Positions 19,093 to 30,107 of a DNA stretch of 64,000 nucleotides are shown here, piece after piece (position 1 is the first letter of the stretch; the number at the start of each line of letters is the position of its first letter). Under the pieces are notes generated by a model. The model was not told where the DNA came from and made no database searches. It worked only from the letters and a program-made list of their open reading frames with translations. The position numbers were made by a program, and so were the translations under genes. The stretch is from Burkholderia sp. NRF60-BP8 (GTDB taxonomy: Bacteria; Pseudomonadota; Gammaproteobacteria; Burkholderiales; Burkholderiaceae): NCBI RefSeq assembly GCF_001522585.2, contig NZ_CP013373.1, positions 2,046,001 to 2,110,000 on the forward strand, read 5' to 3'.

Positions 19093-21027
19093 TCAGTTGT
19101 CGCCGTCCTGCTGCTGGCTGGCCGTCGTGCCGTACAGCTTCACCTTCGAGCGGTCGCGCAGCGCAGCGAGGTACGCTTCGCCTTCGCTCTGCGCGTCGAC
19201 CTGCGCCATCTGCTGCTGCGCGGCCGCCAGTTGCTGCGGATCGACCGCCGAACCGGGGATCACCGCGTTCACACGGTAGATCGCGTAGCCGTCCGCGCCG
19301 AGGTCGACACCGACGTAAGCCGGCAGCGTCTTCGCATCGACCTTGTAGACGGCGCTCAGCGCCGCCGGCGTCAGGCCCTGCGATTGCGTGCGCGACACCT
19401 TCTGCGCGGCCGCGAAGCCGTCGGTCGACTTCGACTTCTGCAGTTCGGCCAGCTTCGCCGCACCGTCCTTCTTCGCGAGTTCCGCGGCCTGCTCGGCGAT
19501 GACCTTCTGGCGCACGGCGTCCTTGATCGCGTCGAGCGCGGGCACGGCAGCCGGCTTGTAGTCGGTCACGCGCGCCGAGATCAGCGTGTTGTTGCCGACG
19601 TCGATCGCCTGCGTGTTGTTCTGGTTCTTCACGGCGTCGTTCGCGAACACGGCGGCCAGGAACTTCGGATTGTTCAACGGGTTCGTCGGCGGCAGTTGCG
19701 GATTCGGCGTCGGCGTGACGGTGGCCGTCTGGATCGTCAGCTTGTACTTGTCCGCGGCCGGCTGCAGCGTCTTCGCCTTTTCGTAGACGGTCGACGTGAA
19801 GCCTTCCGCGTTGTCCGAGAACGCCTTCGACGCGTACTGCTGCTTCAGGTCGGCCGCGATCTGGTCCTTCACTTCCGCGAACGGCTTGACGACCGCCGGC
19901 TTCACTTCGGTCGCCTTCAGGATGTGGAAACCGAGGTCCGACTGCACGATCCCGCTCACGTCGCCCTGCTTGAGCGAGAACGCCGCATCGTCGAACGCCT
20001 TGCCGCCCGCGGTCGAGCCGCGCGTGATGAAGCCGAGATCGCCGCCCTTCGCCGCCGACGGCGCGTCCTGCGAGCTCTTCTGCGCGATCTGCGCGAATTG
20101 ATCCGGATGCGCCTTCACGTCGGCGAGCAACTGCTCGGCCTTCGCCTTTGCGGCTGCCTTGTCGGCCGTGCTGGCGCTGCCCGGCGCGGCGATGAAGATG
20201 TGGCTCACGCGCACCTGCGCTTCGGTACGGAAGTGCGTCGGGTTGTCGTCGTAGAACTTCTTGATGTCCGCATCGGTCGGCTGCGCGCTCGCGGCCGCCG
20301 CGGCCGGCGAATAGACGAGGTACTGGATCGTCGCGGTTTCCGGCGTCGCGAAGCTCTGCTTGTGCGCGTCGTAGTACGCGGTGAGCTGCGCGTCGGTCGG
20401 CTGGACCTTCGCCGCGAAGTCGCTCGTCTTCAGTACGAGCGCCTGTACTTCACGCTGCTGCGCGGCGAGTTCGGACAAGCGTTGCGCGAGGCTCTTCGGC
20501 GTGAACGCGCTCGATACGATGCTGGCCGGAATCTGCTGCAGCGCGAGGCTGTAACGCACGCGCTCCTGGTACTGCTCCGGCGTCATCCCCTGAAACGACA
20601 GCAATTGCGCATAGCGTTCGACGTCGATCGAACCGTCGGGCTTCTTCAGCGCCGCGATCATCGGGTCGCTCATCAGGGCGTCGCGCACGGCGTTGTCGGA
20701 TGCGGTCAGGTGCAGGCGTTGCGTCTCGTCGGCCAGCACGCGTTGCTGGATCAGGCCGTCGAGCACCTGCTTGCGATGCTCGGGCGTGTCGAACATCTTG
20801 ATGTCGAACTGCCCGCCGAGCGCCTGGCGCGCCTGGTCGATCTGCTGGCGGAACGCGCCGTCGAATTCGACCCGCGTGATCTTGTGCCCGTTGACTGCTG
20901 CGACGTTCGCACTGTCGTCGAAGAAGCCGCGGAAGCCTTGGATTCCGACGAAACCCAGCCCCGGCAAGACGATCAGGAGCAGGAGCGCCATCATCAGGCG
21001 CTGGTGATTACGGAAGAAATCGAGCAT
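19093..21027 (-). CDS. ppiD: membrane-anchored periplasmic chaperone PpiD
   Basis: 644 residues. One N-terminal transmembrane helix (about residues 11-31, RLMMALLLLIVLPGLGFVG) anchors a periplasmic body with SurA_N-like helices (about 35-200) and a parvulin domain (about 265-360, including VRVSHIFI and GGDLGFI). PpiD sits at the Sec translocon exit and helps newly exported proteins fold. The domain order and the location downstream of lon are the usual PpiD context, although here a lipoprotein gene and two tRNA genes intervene. The ATG at 21027 leaves the expected six to ten cytosolic residues before the helix. Confidence 0.95.
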   Translation of the reverse strand: MLDFFRNHQRLMMALLLLIVLPGLGFVGIQGFRGFFDDSANVAAVNGHKITRVEFDGAFRQQIDQARQALGGQFDIKMFDTPEHRKQVLDGLIQQRVLADETQRLHLTASDNAVRDALMSDPMIAALKKPDGSIDVERYAQLLSFQGMTPEQYQERVRYSLALQQIPASIVSSAFTPKSLAQRLSELAAQQREVQALVLKTSDFAAKVQPTDAQLTAYYDAHKQSFATPETATIQYLVYSPAAAAASAQPTDADIKKFYDDNPTHFRTEAQVRVSHIFIAAPGSASTADKAAAKAKAEQLLADVKAHPDQFAQIAQKSSQDAPSAAKGGDLGFITRGSTAGGKAFDDAAFSLKQGDVSGIVQSDLGFHILKATEVKPAVVKPFAEVKDQIAADLKQQYASKAFSDNAEGFTSTVYEKAKTLQPAADKYKLTIQTATVTPTPNPQLPPTNPLNNPKFLAAVFANDAVKNQNNTQAIDVGNNTLISARVTDYKPAAVPALDAIKDAVRQKVIAEQAAELAKKDGAAKLAELQKSKSTDGFAAAQKVSRTQSQGLTPAALSAVYKVDAKTLPAYVGVDLGADGYAIYRVNAVIPGSAVDPQQLAAAQQQMAQVDAQSEGEAYLAALRDRSKVKLYGTTASQQQDGDN

Positions 21028-21521
21028 GCGTGACGGGAAAATTGGACAAAACGTCCGATATTACAACATACGGGGTGGGACGGGCGAAAAGCGGCCCTCG
21101 CCCGCGTGGTCGCCCCCTTGACCGAGGCCGCGCGCACGCCCCGCTCACGGCGATTCGTTTGCGAAGCCGGCTTGCCCGCACCGACGGCCGCCGAATCACG
21201 CTGCCTCGGCGTGCGCATCCGTGGCCCGCAGCCGAGCGGAACGTCACGGGTAAAAAGAGATCAGGCCCGACCGCGCTCCCGCGACCGGGTCGCCGCCGGA
21301 TCGTGACAGCCCAACCCGAGCCGGCCGGCGGTATCCCGCACGACGCCGATCGATCGACGCCTCGCCGACGCGTCATAGGACTTTGCATATCGAAAATCGA
21401 TCGTTCGTCGCGCATGCCAAGCCGTATACGCTAATCGCGCCATGCAACCCGTGCCACGCTCGTCGGCCGAGCGACGAAGGGGCGCGGCCTATTCGACCAT
21501 TCAACCCAACCGACCCATTCG
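21028..21521. other. 494-base intergenic region upstream of ppiD and the DUF1254 lipoprotein gene
   Basis: No convincing gene. Near ppiD, a minus-strand TAATAT (21058-21063) and an inverted repeat GGAC-AAAAC-GTCC (21044-21056) lie 17-36 bases before the start and look like a promoter with a possible operator. The middle is featureless GC-rich sequence. The right end is AT-richer (about 21375-21440) and could hold the promoter of the lipoprotein gene, but no hexamer pair is convincing. Confidence 0.4.
21044..21063 (-). promoter_or_regulatory. possible ppiD -10 element with adjacent inverted repeat
   Basis: TAATAT on the minus strand, followed immediately downstream by the inverted repeat GGAC-N5-GTCC. 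No recognisable -35 hexamer. Position fits a short leader for ppiD. Confidence 0.3.
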
Positions 21522-22913
21522 ATGAGTTTTCTTCACCAGGCGCGCATCGTCGCATTGGCCGTCTCGCTCGGCCTTCTGGCGGGCTGCAACGGGGACAGCG
21601 TCGACCGCTCGAACGTTTCGCCCGCCGCCACCGAAAATGCTGCAAACGGCGCGACGATATTCACGATTCCGCTGTACCAGTTCTACGCCACGCGACAGAG
21701 CTACATCGCTCAGGGCCTTGCGCCGAATACGTTTCTTCACGGTCGCCGGCTCTCCGATGCGTCGTCCACCACGGTGACGAAGCCCAATCACGACACGCTG
21801 TATTCCGTCGCCATGCTGCAACTGGACGCGGGCCCCGTTCAAATCGATACGCCCTCGAGCGGTAACCGTTACTTCTCCCTCGCGTTGATGGACGCCTATA
21901 CGAACAACTTCGCGATTCGCGGCACGAGCGCCGACAACGGCGTTGCGAAGGTCTTTTGGGTCGTGGGGCCGAACTGGCACGGAGAAGCGCCCGCAGGGGT
22001 CATCGTGCTCCGCTCGTCGACCAACGCGGTCTGGGCCCTGGCGAGGACTTACGTGAGCGACGCGAGCGATTATCCGGCCGCGTGGGCGGTTCAGAACCAA
22101 TTGGTGGCGTCGCAACCCGCTGGAACCGGCGGCACGACGTGGGACAGCGTGGACAAGCAAAAGCCGCCCGGTTATACCAACTGGCCAGCGTATTTCCAGT
22201 ACGTGAACCAGCTGTTGAAAAAGAGCCCGCCCACGCCGCAGGACGCGGCCGTGCTGTCGGCGCTCGACGCGATCGGCATCGGCCCGGCGCAGACCTTCGA
22301 CCCGTCGTCTGCCGACATCGCGTCGATCAGCGCCGGCGCAACGCAGGCGCTGGCGAGCCTGACGACCGGCGGCAAAACGCAGCAAGCGTCGGCCCAGACG
22401 AGTACCAGCGCAAATGGCTGGACAGGCGGTCCGGCGGACGTCGGAAACTATGGCACCCACTACACGTTGCGGGCGAACGTTGCGCTGAACGGCCTCGGCG
22501 CGCTGCCCGGCAGCGAAGCGATCTATTACACCAGCACCGGCGCGGCGAACGCGCCGGGTGCGAACTACGACGGCAGCGGCGTCTATCAGATGACTTTTCC
22601 GGCCGGGCAGCTTCCGCCGGCACGCGCGTTCTGGTCATTGACGCTGTACGGGGGCACGAACCAGGCGCAAGCATACTTCTATCCGAATCCCGATCAAGTC
22701 TATGCGCTGTCCTATCCGGCCTCGAACTTTCAGTTCGCCACCGACGGCTCGCTCGTGCTCACCGTCAGCCACACGCGACCCGCGGGCGTACCGGCCAGCA
22801 ACTGGTTGCCCGCTCCTGCCGGCGCGTTCAATCTGACGCTGCGTACGTACTTGCCCGATACGCCGCTCCTGAACGGAACCTACAAGCTGCCGCCGGTGAT
22901 ACGCGTTCAATGA
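21522..22913 (+). CDS. DUF1254/DUF1214 domain-containing lipoprotein
   Basis: 463-residue predicted lipoprotein: the N-terminal hydrophobic segment ends in the lipobox LLAGC (cysteine at about 23). The DUF1254 region lies at about 45-175 (TKPNHDTLYSVAMLQLDAGPVQI is typical) and the DUF1214 region at about 330-450 (including ARAFWSLTLYGG and LTVSHTRP). The biochemical role of this family is unknown. It sits between ppiD and the tRNA pair and lon, a place where many relatives have no gene, and its base composition is visibly less GC-extreme than its neighbours, so it may have been acquired. The ATG was chosen for the signal peptide; the ribosome site is weak. Confidence 0.85.
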   Translation: MSFLHQARIVALAVSLGLLAGCNGDSVDRSNVSPAATENAANGATIFTIPLYQFYATRQSYIAQGLAPNTFLHGRRLSDASSTTVTKPNHDTLYSVAMLQLDAGPVQIDTPSSGNRYFSLALMDAYTNNFAIRGTSADNGVAKVFWVVGPNWHGEAPAGVIVLRSSTNAVWALARTYVSDASDYPAAWAVQNQLVASQPAGTGGTTWDSVDKQKPPGYTNWPAYFQYVNQLLKKSPPTPQDAAVLSALDAIGIGPAQTFDPSSADIASISAGATQALASLTTGGKTQQASAQTSTSANGWTGGPADVGNYGTHYTLRANVALNGLGALPGSEAIYYTSTGAANAPGANYDGSGVYQMTFPAGQLPPARAFWSLTLYGGTNQAQAYFYPNPDQVYALSYPASNFQFATDGSLVLTVSHTRPAGVPASNWLPAPAGAFNLTLRTYLPDTPLLNGTYKLPPVIRVQ

Positions 22914-22925
22914 GATGCCGTTTGC

Positions 22926-23085
22926 GCACACCGGAAACAACCGGTGCTCCCGCGGCGTGAAATTCCGGCGAACGGACGGGACGCGTATCCGCAGGCCGCA
23001 CGTCGTGCGCATCGCTTCGCGTCCCGCCGGAAGCCGCACCGGCGGCTTCCTCCGCTCCACAGTCGTGCGCCCGCCAGCGGGCGCA
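22926..23085. repeat. cluster of three strong hairpins after the DUF1254 gene
   Basis: Three inverted repeats follow the lipoprotein gene: CACCGG-N6-CCGGTG at about 22928-22945, a perfect 9-bp stem GGAAGCCGC/GCGGCTTCC with loop ACCG at 23029-23050, and TGCGCCCG/CGGGCGCA at 23066-23085. None has a T-run on the plus strand. A tRNA terminator follows at 23106-23126. They may be transcript-end structures or mobile-element scars. Confidence 0.5.
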
Positions 23086-23101
23086 ACGGGAATACCAAAT
23101 G

Positions 23102-23126
23102 AAAAAGCCCGCACGAGGCGGGCTGT
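23102..23126 (-). terminator. terminator of the tRNA-Val/tRNA-Asp transcript
   Basis: Read on the minus strand: AGCCCGC stem, 5-base loop, GCGGGCT, then TTTTTC, starting 10 bases after the tRNA-Asp 3' end. Confidence 0.8.
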
Positions 23127-23136
23127 TTCATTTGTT

Positions 23137-23213
23137 TGGCGGAGCGGACGGGACTCGAACCCGCGACCCCCGGCGTGACAGGCCGGTATTCTAACCGACT
23201 GAACTACCGCTCC
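23137..23213 (-). tRNA. tRNA-Asp (GTC)
   Basis: 77 bases including an encoded CCA. The acceptor stem GGAGCGG/CCGCTCC, the D-arm AGTTCAGTCGGTT, the anticodon loop CTGTCAC with anticodon GTC and the T-arm GGTTCGAGTCC are all present. It is the second gene of a two-tRNA transcript. Confidence 0.97.
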
Positions 23214-23236
23214 TTGGTCTGGCTGAATCGTGAAAC

Positions 23237-23312
23237 TGGTGGGTGCTGAGGGGTTCGAACCCCCGACCTACGCCTTGTAAGGGCGCCGCTCTACCAGCTG
23301 AGCTAAGCACCC
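23237..23312 (-). tRNA. tRNA-Val (TAC)
   Basis: 76 bases including CCA. The acceptor stem GGGTGCT/AGCACCC, the D-arm AGCTCAGCTGGTAGAGC, anticodon TAC in CTTACAA and the T-arm GGTTCGAACCC are visible. It lies 23 bases upstream of tRNA-Asp on the same strand. Confidence 0.97.
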
Positions 23313-23452
23313 GTTTCCGATTCGTTCCGACTGCGATCTGCGCTTGCGCATCAACAATCAGCGAGCCCGCAAGTTTAATTCATCCCCGATCATTTTGCCA
23401 AGCCTGCGCGTGAATTTTTTTAACGCACGCGTTCGCACGATTCCGATCCGCA

Positions 23453-23482
23453 TAAAAAAACCCGCGGACACCGCCGCGGGTT
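23453..23482 (-). terminator. lon terminator
   Basis: On the minus strand ACCCGCGG, 6-base loop, CCGCGGGT, then seven T, 38 bases after the lon stop. Confidence 0.88.
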
Positions 23483-23519
23483 TCGTGAACAACCGTCTAC
23501 AACGACGGTGCTCGGGGCC

Positions 23520-25943
23520 TCAGTGCTTGACGACTTCCGTCGAGCCGGCATCCTTCGCCGCCTCGCCAACCGGTGCCGCAGCCTTCGCCTCTTCTTCCGG
23601 CGGCAGCGGAGTCGGCGAACGCTCGAGCGCGAGCTCCAGCACCTTGTCGATCCAGCGGACCGGCACGATCTCGATCGCGTTCTTCACGTTGTCCGGAATG
23701 TCCGCGAGATCCTTCACGTTCTCTTCCGGAATCAGCACGAGCTTGATGCCGCCGCGGTGAGCCGCCAGCAGTTTCTCCTTCAGCCCGCCGATCGGCAGCA
23801 CTTCGCCACGCAACGTGATTTCGCCCGTCATCGCGACGTCGGCCCGCACGGGGATGCCCGTCAGCACCGACACCAGCGCGGTCGTCATCGCGCCGCCGGC
23901 GGACGGACCGTCCTTCGGCGTCGCGCCTTCCGGCACGTGGATGTGGATGTCCTGCTTCTCGAACGCTTCGTCCTTGATACCGAGACGACGCGAACGCGAG
24001 CGCACGACCGAACGTGCGGCCTCGACCGACTCCTTCATCACGTCGCCGAGCGAACCCGTACGGATCACGTTGCCCTTGCCCGGCATCACCGCGGCTTCGA
24101 TCGTCAGCAGGTCGCCGCCGACTTCCGTCCACGCGAGGCCCGTCACCTGACCGACCTGGTTTTCCTTCGCCGCGAGGCCGAAGTCGTACTTGCGCACGCC
24201 GAGGAACGTATCGAGGTTCTCGCCGTCGACCTTGATCGCGCCCGATGCCTTCTTCAGCAGCAGCATCTTCACGACCTTGCGGCAGATCTTCGACACTTCC
24301 CGCTCGAGCGAGCGCACACCGGCTTCGCGCGTGTAGTAGCGGATGATGTCGCGGATCGCCTGTTCGGTGACCTCGATCTCGCCTTCCTTCAGCCCGTTGT
24401 TCTTCTTCTGCTTCGGCAGCAGGTAACGCTGGGCAATGCTGACCTTCTCGTCTTCCGTGTAGCCCGACAGACGGATCACTTCCATCCGGTCGAGCAGCGG
24501 CGGCGGGATGTTCAGCGAGTTCGACGTCGCGACGAACATCACGTCCGACAGGTCGAAGTCGACTTCGATGTAGTGGTCGGCGAACGTGTGGTTCTGTTCC
24601 GGGTCGAGCACTTCGAGCAGCGCCGACGACGGATCGCCACGGAAATCCATGCCCATCTTGTCGACTTCGTCGAGCAGGAAGAGCGGATTGCGCACGCCGA
24701 CCTTCGCGAGGCTTTGCAGGATCTTGCCCGGCATCGAACCGATGTACGTGCGGCGGTGGCCGCGGATCTCGGCTTCGTCACGCACGCCGCCGAGCGCCAT
24801 CCGGACGAACTTGCGGTTCGTCGCACGGGCGATCGACTGGCCGAGCGAGGTCTTGCCGACGCCCGGAGGCCCGACGAGGCACAGGATCGGCGCCTTGACC
24901 TTGTCCACGCGCTGTTGCACCGCGAGATACTCGAGGATCCGTTCCTTGACCTTCTCGAGGCCGAAGTGATCCTCGTCGAGCACCTGCTCGGCGTTCGACA
25001 GGTCGTTGTTGACCTTGCTCTTCTTGCGCCACGGCAGGCCGATCAGCGTGTCGATGTAGTTGCGCACGACGGTGGCTTCCGCCGACATCGGCGACATCAG
25101 CTTCAGCTTCTTCAGCTCGGCGTCGGCCTTCTTCTTGGCTTCCTTCGGCATGCGCGCGGCGTTGATGCGCTTCTCGAGTTCCTCGAGATCCGCACCTTCC
25201 TCGCCTTCGCCCAGTTCCTTCTGGATCGCCTTGACCTGTTCGTTCAGGTAGTACTCGCGCTGGCTCTTTTCCATCTGGCGCTTCACGCGCCCGCGGATGC
25301 GCTTTTCGACCTGCAGGATGTCGATCTCGGCTTCGAGTTGCGCGAGCAGATGCTCGAGACGCTCGATGACCGGGAACATTTCGAGAATGTGCTGCTTCTG
25401 GTCGAGCTTCAGCGGCAGGCGCTCGGCGATCATGTCGGCGAGACGGCCCGCTTCGTCGATGCCCGACAGCGACGTGAGAATCTCCGGCGGGATCTTCTTG
25501 TTCAGCTTCACGTACTGGTCGAACTGCGACACGATCGCGCGGCGCAGCGCTTCCGTCTCGGCGCTGTCGGCGTGGTCGGGCTCGAGCGGCATCACTTCGC
25601 AGGAGAACTGCGTCTCCTGTTCTTCGATGGACAACGCCTTCGCACGCTGCAAGCCCTCGACGAGCACCTTCACGGTGCCGTCCGGCAGCTTCAGCATCTG
25701 CAGAATGTTGGCGATACAACCGACCTCGTACATGTCCTTTTCGGTCGGTTCGTCCTTGGCCGCGGTTTTCTGGGCGACGAGCATGATGTGCTTGCCGCCT
25801 TCCATCGCTGCTTCGAGGGCCTTGATCGATTTCGGCCGGCCCACGAAGAGCGGAATGACCATGTGCGGGAAAACGACGACGTCCCGCAGCGGCAGCAGCG
25901 GGAGCGTGATGCGTTCCGGCGGGAGAAGTTGGGTGCCTGACAT
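23520..25943 (-). CDS. lon: ATP-dependent protease Lon (LonA)
   Basis: 807-residue AAA+ serine protease that degrades misfolded and regulatory proteins. It has an N-terminal substrate-binding LON domain (about 10-205, [15 protein letters not shown]), a coiled-coil linker, an ATPase domain with Walker A GPPGVGKT and Walker [11 protein letters not shown], and a C-terminal protease domain. The catalytic dyad is S681 ([11 protein letters not shown]) and K724 (GGLKEK), spaced exactly as in E. coli Lon. Lysine-rich helices around [13 protein letters not shown] mark the LonA type. A sigma-32-like promoter precedes it. It belongs to the tig-clpP-clpX-lon proteostasis block but has its own promoter and terminator. 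Confidence 0.98.
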   Translation of the reverse strand: MSGTQLLPPERITLPLLPLRDVVVFPHMVIPLFVGRPKSIKALEAAMEGGKHIMLVAQKTAAKDEPTEKDMYEVGCIANILQMLKLPDGTVKVLVEGLQRAKALSIEEQETQFSCEVMPLEPDHADSAETEALRRAIVSQFDQYVKLNKKIPPEILTSLSGIDEAGRLADMIAERLPLKLDQKQHILEMFPVIERLEHLLAQLEAEIDILQVEKRIRGRVKRQMEKSQREYYLNEQVKAIQKELGEGEEGADLEELEKRINAARMPKEAKKKADAELKKLKLMSPMSAEATVVRNYIDTLIGLPWRKKSKVNNDLSNAEQVLDEDHFGLEKVKERILEYLAVQQRVDKVKAPILCLVGPPGVGKTSLGQSIARATNRKFVRMALGGVRDEAEIRGHRRTYIGSMPGKILQSLAKVGVRNPLFLLDEVDKMGMDFRGDPSSALLEVLDPEQNHTFADHYIEVDFDLSDVMFVATSNSLNIPPPLLDRMEVIRLSGYTEDEKVSIAQRYLLPKQKKNNGLKEGEIEVTEQAIRDIIRYYTREAGVRSLEREVSKICRKVVKMLLLKKASGAIKVDGENLDTFLGVRKYDFGLAAKENQVGQVTGLAWTEVGGDLLTIEAAVMPGKGNVIRTGSLGDVMKESVEAARSVVRSRSRRLGIKDEAFEKQDIHIHVPEGATPKDGPSAGGAMTTALVSVLTGIPVRADVAMTGEITLRGEVLPIGGLKEKLLAAHRGGIKLVLIPEENVKDLADIPDNVKNAIEIVPVRWIDKVLELALERSPTPLPPEEEAKAAAPVGEAAKDAGSTEVVKH

Positions 25944-25977
25944 TTCATTTCCCCATGAGTGGAATCAATTGTTCGGT

Positions 25978-26005
25978 AATTGAGGCCGCCACAACGAATT
26001 GCAAG
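25978..26005 (-). promoter_or_regulatory. sigma-32 (heat-shock) type promoter of lon
   Basis: On the minus strand CTTGCA, 14 bases, CCTCAATT: five of six and six of eight matches to the RpoH consensus CTTGAA / CCCCATNT. The predicted start is about 25 bases before the lon ATG, which has a GGGGA ribosome site. lon is heat-induced in many proteobacteria, which fits. Confidence 0.45.
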
Positions 26006-26077
26006 CCTTCAAGTGCGGGAAATATTCGGTAAGAAAGTAACCACCGCGTGTCGAGTCAGAGTTACCCACAAGATAAA

Positions 26078-26117
26078 CGAAAAAAAGCCGCCCACGGACT
26101 CATGAACGGCCTTTTTC
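26078..26117 (-). terminator. probable clpX terminator
   Basis: On the minus strand an A-rich/GGCCG arm, a 16-base loop, CGGC and then seven T; the stem is short with a bulge. It lies about 25 bases after the clpX stop. Confidence 0.45.
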
Positions 26118-26140
26118 GCAGAACATCGTCGGCAAGCCGG

Positions 26141-27412
<1,272 letters not shown>

Positions 27413-27576
27413 GAATGTAGAGCCTCCGGACAGGTAAATGACATGATACGCCGATTGCTCCGGACGCCGCGCCTAGGGCGCGACCGGAGCCGGCTGGATG
27501 CGCTTGCCGCAGATGCTCAGGGCACTCGGGACATTGCGGGGGCGCCGCACGAATCGGGGCGGCACCCCGTTTAAGC

Positions 27577-28230
27577 TCACGGGCGCTTCAACAGCACCTG
27601 ATCGATCAGCCCGTACGCCTTCGCGTCCTCGCTCGACATGAAGTTATCACGGTCGGTGTCGCGCGCGATGCGCTCGACGTCCTGGCCCGTGTGCTGCGCG
27701 AGCAGGTTGTTCAACCGTTCCTTCAGGTAGAGGATTTCGCGCGCCTGGATCTCGATGTCGGACGCCTGGCCGCGCGCGCCGCCCAGCGGCTGGTGAATCA
27801 TCACGCGCGAATTCGGCAGCGCGAAGCGCTTGCCCTTCGCACCCGACGCGAGCAGGAACGCACCCATGCTGGCCGCGAGACCCATGCACAGGGTCGACAC
27901 GTCCGGCTTGATGAACTGCATCGTGTCGTAGATCGCCATCCCGGCCGACACCGAGCCGCCCGGGCTGTTGATGTAGAGGCTGATGTCCTTGTCGGGATTC
28001 TCGCTCTCGAGGAACAGCAATTGCGCGACCACGAGGTTGGCGGTCTGGTCGTTCACTTCGCCGACCATGAACACCAGGCGCTCCTTCAGGAGACGCGAAT
28101 AGATATCGTACGAACGCTCGCCGCGGCCGCTCGTTTCGACGACGATCGGCACCAGCCCCAGCGCTTGCGCCTCGAAACCCTGCGGCGCGTTCGAAGCAAG
28201 CATGTCCAGCAATTCAGCGCGAGTGATCAT
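27577..28230 (-). CDS. clpP: ATP-dependent Clp protease proteolytic subunit ClpP
   Basis: 217-residue serine peptidase forming the double heptameric barrel used by ClpX and ClpA. The catalytic triad is S121 (LAASMGAF), H146 (MIHQPLGG) and D195 (DTDRD), with the same spacing as in E. coli ClpP. The N-terminal stretch (about 1-25) is the propeptide and axial loop region. It lies between tig and clpX on the same strand; the hairpin terminator after tig suggests clpP also has its own promoter in the 140-base gap. Confidence 0.98.
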
Positions 28231-28313
28231 TCAATGAACCTTGTTCGAATGGAAAATTGAACGGAGGGAAGCCGCCCGCTCAATCGCCATATTAATGGCA
28301 ACCGTGCGCTTGA

Positions 28314-28360
28314 CGTAAAAACGGCGTGCGGGCCGTCGCTCCGACAGCCGGCACGCCGCT
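28314..28360 (-). terminator. tig terminator upstream of clpP
   Basis: On the minus strand CGGCGTGC ... GCACGCCG followed by TTTTTA, 13 bases after the trigger factor stop. Read-through into clpP may still occur. Confidence 0.7.
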
Positions 28361-28370
28361 AGAGCGACAC

Positions 28371-29717
28371 TTACGCTTGCGCCGATGCGCTCGCGAGTGC
28401 CTCGAAGCTCACTTCCTTGTCCGTCACCTTTGCCTTGCCCAGCACGAAGTCGACGACGTTGCTTTCAACGACGAACGCTTCCATCTCGGCGAGGCGCTGC
28501 TGGTTGGAATAATACCAGCGGACCACTTCCTTCGGGTCTTCGTAGCTCTTCGCGAACTCGTCGACTTCCGCGCGGATCTGTTCCGGCTTCGCTTCGAGGC
28601 CGTTCGCCTTCACGAGTTCGGCCAGCACGAGGCCCAGCTTCACGCGGCGCTCGGCCTGCTCGGCGAACATCTCGGCCGGGATCGGTGCGTCCTTCGCGTT
28701 CGGCACGCCGCGCTGCGCCAGATCCTGGCGAGCCATTTCGACGAGGCGTTGCTGATCCTGCTCGATCAGCGCCTTCGGCACGTCGAGCTCGGAAATCTTC
28801 AGCAGCGCGTCCATCACCTGGTTCTTGACGATCGACTGCGTGCGGCGCTTCGCTTCGCGCTCGAGGTTTTCCTTGATCTCGGCGCGCATCTTCGTGAGGT
28901 CGCCGTCTTCGATGCCGAGCGACTTCGCGAATTCGGCGTCGATTTCCGGCAGGTGCGGCCACTCGATCTTCTTCATCGTGACCGTGAACTGCGCCGTTTT
29001 GCCGGCGACGTCCTTGCCGTGGTAGTCATCCGGGAACTTGAGATCGAACGTACGCTGTTCGCCGACCTTCAGGCCCAGCGCCGCCGTTTCGAATTCCGGC
29101 AGCATGCGGCCTTCGCCGAGCACGAACGGGAAATCTTCGGCCGTGCCGCCCTGGAACGCCACGTCGTCGATCTTGCCGACGAAGTCGACCGTCACGCGGT
29201 CGCCGTTCTTCGCTGCGGTGTCCGCGCCGCCGTCGCCGTGCTCGCCCGCTTCGCCGCGTGCGTGGTAGTGCACGCGTTGCTTGCGCAGGATGTCGAGCGT
29301 GCGGTCGATTTCGGCGTCGCCGATCGACGTCGTCGAGCGCTCGACTTCAGCCGTCGCCAGATCGCCGATCTTCACTTCCGGGTAGACCTCGAACGTCGCG
29401 TCGAACGCGTATGCGTCTTCAGCCTGTTCCTGCTTCGGCTCGAAGCTCGGCTGCCCGGCGACGCGCAGGTTTTCCGCGCGGCTGATCGTGAAGAATTCCT
29501 GGCCGATCTTGTCGCTCAGCACTTCCGCCTCGACCTGACCCGCGTACTGTTGCGCGACCATCTTCAGCGGCACCTTGCCCGGGCGGAAACCCGGCATGCG
29601 CACGTTCTTCGCGAGTTTCTGGATGCGGGCGTCGATTTCCTTCTGCACGGTGTCTTTCGGCAAAGAAATCGTCACGCGGCGTTCAAGCTTGCCGAGGTTC
29701 TCAACAACGTTAGCCAT
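28371..29717 (-). CDS. tig: trigger factor (ribosome-associated chaperone/PPIase)
   Basis: 448-residue chaperone at the ribosome exit tunnel. The N-terminal ribosome-binding domain (about 1-110) has the signature GFRPGKVP. The FKBP-type PPIase domain follows (about 155-245, [17 protein letters not shown]), then a helical C-terminal arm. The length is slightly above E. coli Tig (432). The ATG at 29717 ([14 protein letters not shown]) is the family start; the 50-residue upstream extension is low-complexity. First gene of the tig-clpP-clpX-lon block. A minus-strand TAGAAT at 29891-29896 could be its -10, with a leader of about 165 bases. Confidence 0.98.
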   Translation of the reverse strand: MANVVENLGKLERRVTISLPKDTVQKEIDARIQKLAKNVRMPGFRPGKVPLKMVAQQYAGQVEAEVLSDKIGQEFFTISRAENLRVAGQPSFEPKQEQAEDAYAFDATFEVYPEVKIGDLATAEVERSTTSIGDAEIDRTLDILRKQRVHYHARGEAGEHGDGGADTAAKNGDRVTVDFVGKIDDVAFQGGTAEDFPFVLGEGRMLPEFETAALGLKVGEQRTFDLKFPDDYHGKDVAGKTAQFTVTMKKIEWPHLPEIDAEFAKSLGIEDGDLTKMRAEIKENLEREAKRRTQSIVKNQVMDALLKISELDVPKALIEQDQQRLVEMARQDLAQRGVPNAKDAPIPAEMFAEQAERRVKLGLVLAELVKANGLEAKPEQIRAEVDEFAKSYEDPKEVVRWYYSNQQRLAEMEAFVVESNVVDFVLGKAKVTDKEVSFEALASASAQA

Positions 29718-30107
29718 GGCTTCAATCGTCCTAAAATTATTCGAGCGAATCGGGTTTTCCTTGCCGTGCCTGCCTGCAGCGTGAGGTGCGTCGCACTCGC
29801 ACGCCGCGCCGGAGCGCCACGCCATCCCTGCACGCGCCGAATGGCTAGCGCAAGCGGCTCGGAGCACGGCTTTGGCCGGAAGAATCGACTATTCTAGCAA
29901 ACAATTTTCCTCATACCGCCAGATCGGCGCGACACGCGTGCGTCCTGCCCCGTCGGCGGCGCGTTGCACGGCCATGCACGCGGATCGTGGCTATGCCGAA
30001 CGGCGTATCCACCCCGGGCCGTCCATCCTGTAAGCTCCGATAGCATGTGAGCCGCCTTCTCGGCCCGCCCCTTATTCTTCACACCAATCACGCCTTCCGG
30101 AGACACC
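29718..30107. other. 390-base intergenic region between divergent tig and glycerate kinase
   Basis: No gene seen. The minus-strand TAGAAT (29891-29896) is the only good -10 for tig. Near the right end a GGAGAC ribosome site precedes the glycerate kinase ATG. A minus-strand G+A-rich leader with the inverted repeat GATTCG-CT-CGAATA lies near 29740-29755. Confidence 0.4.
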
